6,108 bases of DNA from an uncultured Oscillospiraceae bacterium (GTDB taxonomy: Bacteria; Bacillota_A; Clostridia; Oscillospirales; Oscillospiraceae). The position numbers were made by a program, and so were the translations under genes. Shown here in pieces: positions 1 to 4,267 of the stretch. Position 1 is the first letter of the stretch; each line of letters begins with the position of its first letter. The DNA is taken from positions 1 to 6,108 of the forward strand of contig CALXGD010000193.1 of assembly GCA_944387745.1 (NCBI GenBank). Direction: 5' to 3'. The notes beneath the pieces are model-generated. The model saw only the letters and a list, made by a program, of their open reading frames with translations, had not been told where the DNA came from and made no database searches.

Positions 1-830
1 ATCTGGTCCATGGGCACATGGCCGGGGCCCTCCACCATCACCTGCACGTCCTTCTCCCAGGCCCGCTTGGTCAGCTCGCCCAGGCGGACCAGCTCCTCGA
101 TCTGGCACACGTCGGTGGCGTCGGCCAGACAGCCGGGCCGGCAGGCGTCGCCCAGGGAGATGGTCACGTCGTACTCCCGGCAGATGTCCAGAATCTCGTC
201 ATAAAACTCATAGAAGGGATTTTCCTCCCCGGTCATGCACATCCAGGCGAACACCAGGGAGCCGCCCCGGGAGACGATGTTCATCTTCCGCTTGTGCCGG
301 CGGATCTGATCGATGGTCTTGCGGGTGATGCCACAGTGGAGGGTGACGAAGTCTACTCCGTCCTGGGCGTGGAGGCGGATCACGTCGATGAAGTCCTGGG
401 CGCTGAGGGTGGCCAGGTCCCGCTGGTAGTGGATGACGCTGTCATACACAGGGACGGTGCCGATCATGGCGGGGCACTCAGCGGTGAGCTTCTGGCGGAA
501 GGGCTGGGTGTTGCCGTGGCTGGACAGGTCCATGATGGCCTCCGCCCCCATGTTTACCGCGGAGAGCACCTTCTGCATCTCCACGTTGTAGTCCTTGCAG
601 TCCCGGGAGACGCCCAGGTTCACATTGATCTTGGTGCGGAGCATGGAGCCAACCCCCTCCGGATCCAGGCAGGTGTGGAGGCGGTTGGCGGGGATGACCA
701 CCTTGCCGGAGGCTACCAGGGGCCGCAGCTCCTCTACCGTCATGCGCTCCTTTTTGGCCACAGTCTCCAGCTCTGGGGTGATAATCCCCCGGCGGGCGGC
801 GTCCATCTGAGTTGTGTAGTTGCGTTCCAT
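1..830 (-). CDS. thiC: Phosphomethylpyrimidine synthase ThiC (partial, C-terminus beyond the window)
   Basis: ThiC is a radical-SAM enzyme that rearranges aminoimidazole ribotide into HMP-phosphate, the pyrimidine half of thiamin, in the cytoplasm. The frame is open from an ATG at 830-828 to the left edge, giving 276 residues; short clostridial forms run to about 430. Family motifs are visible: VIPAN, LRTKINVNLG, AEAIMDLS, PAMIGTVP, SRGGS, ENPFYEF, SLGDACRPGCLADATD and, at the edge, MVEGPGHVPMDQ. The wording (NVNLG, GDACRPG) matches the short clostridial type, without the long N-terminal domain of the E. coli protein. The C-terminal Cys cluster (CX2CX4C) that holds the iron-sulfur cluster lies outside the window and cannot be checked. 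The start is supported by AAAGGAG about 7 nt upstream. It is the last visible gene of the thi operon, 80 nt after thiD. The identification is secure; completeness is unknown. Confidence 0.96.
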   Translation of the reverse strand, partial: MERNYTTQMDAARRGIITPELETVAKKERMTVEELRPLVASGKVVIPANRLHTCLDPEGVGSMLRTKINVNLGVSRDCKDYNVEMQKVLSAVNMGAEAIMDLSSHGNTQPFRQKLTAECPAMIGTVPVYDSVIHYQRDLATLSAQDFIDVIRLHAQDGVDFVTLHCGITRKTIDQIRRHKRKMNIVSRGGSLVFAWMCMTGEENPFYEFYDEILDICREYDVTISLGDACRPGCLADATDVCQIEELVRLGELTKRAWEKDVQVMVEGPGHVPMDQ

Positions 831-892
831 AAATATTTTCTCCTTTACTTTGAAATTTGATATTGTTCCAATTCAAAGGGGCAGCCCTGAAG

Positions 893-910
893 CCGCCCGA
901 TTTTGGGCGG
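893..910 (-). other. Small GC hairpin just after the thiD stop codon
   Basis: A perfect 6-bp stem (CCGCCC / GGGCGG, arms 905-910 and 893-898) with a 6-nt loop abuts the thiD stop codon. No U-tract follows on the minus strand, so it is unlikely to be an efficient intrinsic terminator. It may act as an RNA-processing or 3'-protection stem, or damp read-through into thiC. I see no good promoter in the rest of the 80-nt spacer, only an AT-rich run ending in the thiC ribosome-binding site. Confidence 0.5.
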
Positions 911-1717
911 TCAGCAGGAGGTGTCCGGAGAAAATTCCGGAATGGCAAAGAGGTGGTTCAGGGGGCCGCTGCCCGCCCCCAGATCCAGCATGGCGGCCAA
1001 CGCCCCGGACAGATAGGCCTTGGCTCGCTCTACTGCGGCGTCTAAATCATAGCCCTTGGCCAGGTTGGAGGCAATGGCGGAGGACAGGGTACAGCCCGTG
1101 CCGTGGGTATTTGGATTGTCGATCCGGCGGCCCCGGAACCACTTGTAGGTCCCCTCTCGCCACAGCAGGTCGTTGGCGTCGTTGAGCCGATGTCCCCCCT
1201 TGCACAGCACGGCGCAGCCGTAGTGTTCACCGATGAACTGGGCGGCTCGCTCCATGTCCTCCGGGCTGGAGATCGACAGGCCGGAGAGAACCTCCGCCTC
1301 TGGAATGTTTGGGGTCAGGACAGTGGCCAAGGGGAGCAGACGTGTTTTCAGCGCCTCCACCGCGTCCTCTGAGATCAGACGGGAGCCGCTGGTGGCCACC
1401 ATCACCGGGTCTACCACAATGTTTTTGGCCCCGTACTGCCTCAGCTTGTCCGCGATGACCTCAATGAGGCCCGCGGAGGAGACCATGCCGGTTTTCACCG
1501 CGTCGGGATAGATGTCGGTGAAAATGCAGTCCAACTGGCTGGCCAGAAATTCCGGGGTGGACTCCAAGATTCCGTAGACGCCGGTGGTGTTCTGGGCCGT
1601 CAGGGCCGTCACCGCGCTCATGGCATATACGCCGTTGGCGGTCATGGTCTTGATGTCGGCCTGAATTCCGGCGCCTCCGCTGGAATCGCTTCCAGCGATC
1701 GTCAATGCTGTTTTCAT
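911..1717 (-). CDS. thiD: Hydroxymethylpyrimidine/phosphomethylpyrimidine kinase ThiD
   Basis: ThiD is a ribokinase-fold kinase that phosphorylates HMP and then HMP-phosphate to HMP-pyrophosphate, one of the two ThiE substrates. The 268-residue length is normal for the family. Motifs in order: AGSDSSGGAGIQAD (8-21) for pyrimidine binding, VVDPVMVATSG (101-111), LTPNIPEAE (134-142), KGGH (173-176), the nucleotide and anion-hole motif HGTGC (205-209, catalytic-pocket Cys209) followed by TLSSAIAS, and GPLNHL near the C-terminus. The match runs the whole length, with no sign of a fused ThiE or TenA domain. The ATG at 1717-1715 has AAAGGAG about 8 nt upstream. The gene lies 111 nt after the HAD phosphatase, across a spacer with strong hairpins, and 80 nt before thiC. 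PdxK-type pyridoxal kinases share this fold, but the motif set and the operon favour ThiD. Confidence 0.97.
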   Translation of the reverse strand: MKTALTIAGSDSSGGAGIQADIKTMTANGVYAMSAVTALTAQNTTGVYGILESTPEFLASQLDCIFTDIYPDAVKTGMVSSAGLIEVIADKLRQYGAKNIVVDPVMVATSGSRLISEDAVEALKTRLLPLATVLTPNIPEAEVLSGLSISSPEDMERAAQFIGEHYGCAVLCKGGHRLNDANDLLWREGTYKWFRGRRIDNPNTHGTGCTLSSAIASNLAKGYDLDAAVERAKAYLSGALAAMLDLGAGSGPLNHLFAIPEFSPDTSC

Positions 1718-1762
1718 GCGAATATCTCCTTTCCTTAAGAACAGCCATTGAAGTTTTCTATC

Positions 1763-1798
1763 GCGGCAGCAGGTGGTGCCCCCAAGCTGCCGCTTGGG
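1763..1798 (-). other. Pair of mutually exclusive hairpins in the HAD-thiD spacer
   Basis: Two perfect stems share bases, so only one can form at a time. The first is a 7-bp stem with a 4-nt loop, CCCAAGC/GCTTGGG (1781-1798). The second is an 8-bp stem, GCGGCAGC/GCTGCCGC, with arms at 1786-1793 and 1763-1770 and a 15-nt loop. Transcription on the minus strand makes the short hairpin first. Neither is followed by a U-tract. The overlap resembles an attenuator or RNA-switch layout, but it could be a chance product of GC-rich sequence or part of a repeat family. Confidence 0.5.
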
Positions 1799-1828
1799 CG
1801 GGACAGAGGAACGCTTCCTGTATCCCGC
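1798..1828 (-). other. Long hairpin directly after the HAD phosphatase stop codon
   Basis: A 31-nt imperfect inverted repeat starts at the base after the TAA (1831-1829). The arms are 14 nt each (1815-1828 and 1798-1811) around a 3-nt loop, with one C-C mismatch and one G-U pair. The outer part is GCGGGA/TCCCGC and the inner part AGGAA/TTCCT. No U-run follows, so it is probably a weak terminator, an mRNA-stabilising 3' end for the thiM-thiE-HAD segment, or a processing site. Confidence 0.55.
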
Positions 1829-2482
1829 TTATCCCAGCTCCGCCAGGAAGGACGGGGCGTCCAGCCTGGGCAGATACCAATCGCAGAGGGTCCGCAGCGC
1901 ATCCTGGTCCCCCTCCGCCGAGGGGTCGTACACTCCCGCCACCAGAAAGCCGGCGGCTTTTGCGGTGCGGGCGGCGTGGAGGGCGTCCTCAAAGACGATG
2001 GTGTGTTCCGGAGTGCTGCCCAGGCTTCGGGCAGCGGCCAGATACAAATCCGGCCTGCTTTTGGAGCCGTACTGGAGACAGCTGAAGGCAAAGAGAAAAT
2101 GTCTCCACAGCCCCAGCCGGACCAGGGCGTCTCTGGCTTGAAACGATTCACTGGCCGTAGCGACGCCGCAGGGGATCTCCAGGGAGGACAGCCGCTCTAG
2201 CAGTCGGTCAGCCCCCGGCTTTTGCGGGACGCGGTCTCGGTACTCTCCAGTGACCAAATGATTTACTCCGTCCATGACCTGTTCTGGGGTGCAGGGAAGA
2301 TGGAACCGCTGGACCATGTACTCAGATGCCTCCCGCCGGCCCATCTCTTTGATCTCTTCCGCCAGATTGTCCGGTGGAGTGCCCCCGAACTGTCGGACCA
2401 GAGCCTTGGGTGCCTCATTCCAAATGTACATGGAGTCGGTCAGAGTGCCGTCTAAATCAAAGATTGCCCCCTGAATTTTCAT
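1829..2482 (-). CDS. HAD-superfamily phosphatase, beta-phosphoglucomutase-like, in the thiamin operon
   Basis: This 217-residue soluble protein carries all four HAD motifs. Motif I is FDLDGTLTDS, with nucleophile Asp9 and acid/base Asp11. Motif II is VATAS with Thr109. Motif III is the Lys141 region, KSRPD. Motif IV is VFEDA with Glu165-Asp166 for magnesium. The helical segment at about 18-85 is the C1 cap of the beta-phosphoglucomutase/phosphatase subfamily, which acts on small phosphorylated metabolites. The ATG overlaps the thiE stop codon (ATGA, 4 nt), with GGAGGAGG about 10 nt upstream inside thiE, so translation is probably coupled to thiE. Operon position suggests a thiamin role, such as dephosphorylating TMP to thiamin for a pyrophosphokinase, or clearing a dead-end phosphorylated precursor. 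Sequence alone cannot set the substrate, and general sugar-phosphate or nucleotide phosphatase activity remains possible. The family call is firm; the function is inference. Confidence 0.9.
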   Translation of the reverse strand: MKIQGAIFDLDGTLTDSMYIWNEAPKALVRQFGGTPPDNLAEEIKEMGRREASEYMVQRFHLPCTPEQVMDGVNHLVTGEYRDRVPQKPGADRLLERLSSLEIPCGVATASESFQARDALVRLGLWRHFLFAFSCLQYGSKSRPDLYLAAARSLGSTPEHTIVFEDALHAARTAKAAGFLVAGVYDPSAEGDQDALRTLCDWYLPRLDAPSFLAELG

Positions 2483-3120
2483 GGGGCCGCCACCTCCTCC
2501 GCCTTGGAGCGGAGCATCTGGGCGGCCTGTTCCGGATCGGACTGGGCGAAAATGGCGGAGACCACCGCCACCCCCTGGATGCCGCTGCCCGCCAGCTGCC
2601 CCATGTTTTGGAGGTCAATACCTCCAATAGCTACAACGGGGATCTGCACTGCGGAGCAGATGGCCTTCAAGGTCTCATAGGACAGAGCCCCGGCGTCTCC
2701 CTTGGTGCCGGTGTGGAACACCGCCCCGGCCCCCAGGTAGTCGGCCCCCGCCGCCTGAGCCCGGAGGGCCTCATCCACACTGTGGGCGGACACGCCGATG
2801 ATCTTGTCCGGTCCCAGCCTTGCACGGGCCTGGCCCGCCTCCATGTCCTCCTGACCCACATGAACCCCGTCGGCTTGGAGCTCCAGTGCCAGGTCCACGT
2901 CGTCATTGATGAGGAAGGGAACCCCGTACTGGCGGCACAGGGCCTGGATTTCCAAGGCCTCCGCCCGAAACCCGGCCCGGTCCAGATGCTTCTCCCGCAG
3001 CTGGACCATGGTGACGCCTCCCCGCAGGGCTGCCTCCACCTGCTGGGCCAGGGTTTTCTCTCCCAGCCAGGAGCGGTCGGTCACGGCGTACAGCCGCAGG
3101 GCCTTTTTATCGAATTTCAT
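2479..3120 (-). CDS. thiE: Thiamin-phosphate synthase ThiE
   Basis: ThiE is a TIM-barrel enzyme that condenses HMP-pyrophosphate with hydroxyethylthiazole phosphate to give thiamin monophosphate and pyrophosphate. The 213 residues are typical. Motifs in order: YAVTD (11-15), VQLREK (39-44), INDD (71-74) which includes a magnesium ligand, DGVHVGQED (84-92), IGVSAH (108-113), the pyrophosphate-binding loop FHTGTKGDA (135-143), AIGGI (164-168) and VAVVSAI (184-190). The loop reads FHTGTK where many homologues have FPTxTK, which I take as family variation. I chose the ATG at 3120-3118, not an in-frame start near 3171, because it gives the standard ThiE N-terminus and has a GGGGGG-type ribosome-binding site 6 nt upstream. 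The longer version would add a tail unlike the family that lies almost wholly inside thiM. It overlaps the end of thiM by 14 nt and the next gene by 4 nt. Confidence 0.97.
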   Translation of the reverse strand: MKFDKKALRLYAVTDRSWLGEKTLAQQVEAALRGGVTMVQLREKHLDRAGFRAEALEIQALCRQYGVPFLINDDVDLALELQADGVHVGQEDMEAGQARARLGPDKIIGVSAHSVDEALRAQAAGADYLGAGAVFHTGTKGDAGALSYETLKAICSAVQIPVVAIGGIDLQNMGQLAGSGIQGVAVVSAIFAQSDPEQAAQMLRSKAEEVAAP

Positions 3121-3928
3121 ACTTTGCCCCCCTGTCCAAGGCTTCGCCGTCCATATGATAGACGGCGTCAATGATGCGGTTCCGGTAGGTGGCGTTGCCG
3201 TCGGCGGGCAGCATGTTGGCCCAGCCGATTTCCCCGGCCAGCCCCATGGCGCACACGGCGGCGGCGGCTCCCTCCAGGGGCCGGCCCGGATTGGCCGCCA
3301 GGAACGCCGCCGTCAGCCCGGAGAGCTGGCAGCCGGTGCCGGTGATCCGCCCCATCTCCGGCCGGCCGTTTCGGATCACATAGCAGCGCTCCCCGTCGCT
3401 CACCAGGTCAATGGCACTGGTGACGGCGGCGATGGTGCGGAAGTGTCGGGCGACCCCCTTCACAAAGGCGGCGGCCGCATCCAGATTTTCTTCGGTAATG
3501 CGGTCCACGCCTGCTGCATCCACTCCGTGAGTGGAGCCGGAGCCGACTAGGAGTGCCTTCACCTCGGAGATATTGCCCCGGATGACGGTGATGTCCAGCT
3601 TCCCCAGCAGTTCCAGAGCAGTCCGCGTGCGTGCGGCGCTGGCCCCCGCCCCCACTGGGTCCAGAACCACCGGCTTTCCCTGGGCGTTGGCTGTCCGTCC
3701 GGCCAGCTCCATGGCGGGGACACTCTCCAGGCGCAGGGTGCCCAGATTTAAATTCAGTCCGCCGCACAGCCGGGCGATATCCTCCACGTCCTGAATGCCA
3801 TCGGCCATAATGGGACTGGCTCCGCAGGCCAGCACCATGTTGGCCACGTCGTTGACGGTGACATAGTTGGTGATGTTGTGGATGAGTGGAACGGCAGCTC
3901 GAACGTTGTCTAAAAAAATACCCAGCAT
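3107..3928 (-). CDS. thiM: Hydroxyethylthiazole kinase ThiM
   Basis: ThiM phosphorylates 4-methyl-5-(2-hydroxyethyl)thiazole with ATP, a salvage step that supplies the thiazole half used by ThiE. The 273 residues match the family length. Motifs: HNITNYVTVND (17-27) and SPIMAD (39-44 region) in the thiazole-binding part, VVLDPVGAGAS (87-97), IRGNISE (116-122) and the ITGTGCQLSG segment with catalytic-pocket Cys200. The C-terminal WANMLPADGNATYRNRIID is also family-like. I chose the ATG at 3928-3926 because it matches the usual N-terminus and follows AGAAGG by about 10 nt. The in-frame upstream TTG at 3991 lies in the riboswitch terminator loop and is implausible. It is the first gene of the operon, directly after the TPP riboswitch, and overlaps thiE by 14 nt. 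A ThiM with no thiazole-synthesis genes in view points to salvage. Confidence 0.97.
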   Translation of the reverse strand: MLGIFLDNVRAAVPLIHNITNYVTVNDVANMVLACGASPIMADGIQDVEDIARLCGGLNLNLGTLRLESVPAMELAGRTANAQGKPVVLDPVGAGASAARTRTALELLGKLDITVIRGNISEVKALLVGSGSTHGVDAAGVDRITEENLDAAAAFVKGVARHFRTIAAVTSAIDLVSDGERCYVIRNGRPEMGRITGTGCQLSGLTAAFLAANPGRPLEGAAAAVCAMGLAGEIGWANMLPADGNATYRNRIIDAVYHMDGEALDRGAKYEIR

Positions 3929-3960
3929 AGGGGCAATGCCTTCTTTCCGAAAATGAATGG

Positions 3961-4010
3961 GAATAAAATACCGCGGGCCTGTCCTGGTCAAGCAGGAACA
4001 GCCCCGCGGT
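3961..4010 (-). terminator. Rho-independent terminator: expression platform of the TPP riboswitch
   Basis: A 41-nt hairpin (3970-4010) is followed on the minus strand by a U-rich tract (ATTTTATT, 3969-3962). The base is 8 perfect pairs (ACCGCGGG / CCCGCGGT). After one G-G mismatch it continues as CTGT-CCTG / CAGGACAG with one bulged T, closing on a 6-nt loop. It lies between the aptamer and thiM, so it fits a transcription-attenuation switch: with TPP bound the hairpin forms and RNA polymerase stops before thiM. Confidence 0.9.
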
Positions 4011-4023
4011 TTAAAACCGGATA

Positions 4024-4105
4024 TGTCCCTACGTTGGCATTACCCAAATCAGGTCACAGGTCGAAGCGTACAGCTTCCTCTCAGCCCGTCTGCGAGCTCC
4101 CTTTT
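4024..4105 (-). ncRNA. TPP riboswitch aptamer (THI element)
   Basis: On the minus strand the conserved THI-box segments appear in order. First is AGGGAGC at 4103-4097. Next comes the P3 stem GCUCG/CGGGC with loop CAGA, running into the invariant GGGCUGAGAG near 4086-4077. An optional P3a-like stem GAAGC/GCUUC follows. Then comes the pyrophosphate-binding half: GACCUGAUUUGG, GUAAUG, CCAACGUAGGGA, ending near 4025, where UUGG/CCAA forms P5. Pairing that would form P2 and the closing P1 is weak by eye. Position (about 95 nt before the thiM start, behind a strong promoter and ahead of a terminator) and the downstream thiamin genes make the ligand assignment safe. The exact ends are approximate. 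Confidence 0.95.
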
Positions 4106-4113
4106 TGTTGTCT

Positions 4114-4128
4114 GCCGCATGGAACGGC
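4114..4128 (-). other. Short hairpin at the 5' end of the thi leader
   Basis: A 4-bp stem, GCCG/CGGC, with a 7-nt loop would lie within the first few bases of the transcript if the start is near 4129. It may shield the 5' end or be incidental. Its loop-side GTTCC (4125-4121) could also pair with GGGAC (4029-4025) at the 3' end of the aptamer. Confidence 0.3.
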
Positions 4129-4136
4129 TAAAAGGA

Positions 4137-4165
4137 ATTATAGCGCGTATTTTCGAAAATTGCAA
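4137..4165 (-). promoter_or_regulatory. Sigma-A-type promoter of the thi operon
   Basis: The minus strand shows TTGCAA (-35, 4165-4160, four of six consensus bases), a 17-nt spacer, and a perfect TATAAT (-10, 4142-4137). The predicted start is near 4129-4130, about 24 nt before the aptamer and 200 nt before thiM. Spacing and -10 match are optimal. This promoter separates thi transcription from the upstream pheT unit. Confidence 0.9.
4149..4160. other. 12-bp perfect palindrome in the promoter spacer
   Basis: ATTTTCGAAAAT is a perfect 12-bp palindrome that lies between the -35 and -10 boxes, overlapping the -35 by one base. The position suits a repressor operator, but AT-rich palindromes of this size also arise by chance and I recognise no known regulator site. 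Confidence 0.3.
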
Positions 4166-4242
4166 GGCTTTTGCACAGTACGGATGGAGAAATCTTTCCG
4201 ATGATAAGAGGCGACGTGCAGTTTCCCACAAAGTTCTTTTGC

Positions 4243-4266
4243 CTACTTTTCTTTCAAGAAAAGTAG
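4243..4266 (-). terminator. AT-rich hairpin at the end of pheT, probable terminator
   Basis: CTACTTTTCT/AGAAAAGTAG forms a 10-bp stem with a 4-nt TGAA loop, beginning two bases after the pheT stop codon. The stem is AT-rich and is followed by GGCAAAAGAAC, not a U-tract, so it is not a classic terminator on the minus strand. Its symmetric form could work in either direction or stabilise the pheT mRNA end. From memory, very similar hairpins recur at gene ends in some gut Clostridia, but I cannot check copy number here. Confidence 0.55.
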
Positions 4267-4267
4267 A

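Noticed and set aside
18..860. A 280-codon plus-strand open frame opposite thiC
   Set aside because: It is the antisense shadow of thiC in GC-rich sequence. The minus strand encodes clear ThiC motifs over the whole stretch, and the plus-strand product resembles no family I know.
478..948. A minus-strand open frame covering the thiD-thiC spacer and the start of thiC
   Set aside because: It is out of frame with thiC, whose motifs and ribosome-binding site define the true frame; its product is Gly/Pro/Arg-rich shadow sequence.
1461..1748. A minus-strand open frame starting with ATG at 1748, just upstream of thiD, considered as a leader peptide
   Set aside because: It continues out of frame through thiD for 95 codons, has no clear ribosome-binding site of its own, and shows no regulatory codon run.
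3121..3171. A longer thiE beginning near 3171
   Set aside because: The extra 17 residues do not resemble ThiE, lie almost wholly within thiM, and the start at 3120 has its own ribosome-binding site and gives the usual N-terminus.
2374..3550. Two long overlapping plus-strand open frames (2374-3174 and 2906-3550) opposite the HAD gene, thiE and thiM
   Set aside because: They lie antisense to well-supported genes, look like GC-biased out-of-frame translation, and have no recognisable domains.
3929..3991. A longer thiM starting at a TTG at 3991
   Set aside because: That codon lies in the loop of the riboswitch terminator, and the extension would translate terminator sequence.
4166..4242. A possible second promoter (TTGTGG...TATCAT) upstream of the main one on the minus strand
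   Set aside because: Its 19-nt spacing and poor box matches are weak beside the near-ideal promoter at 4137-4165.
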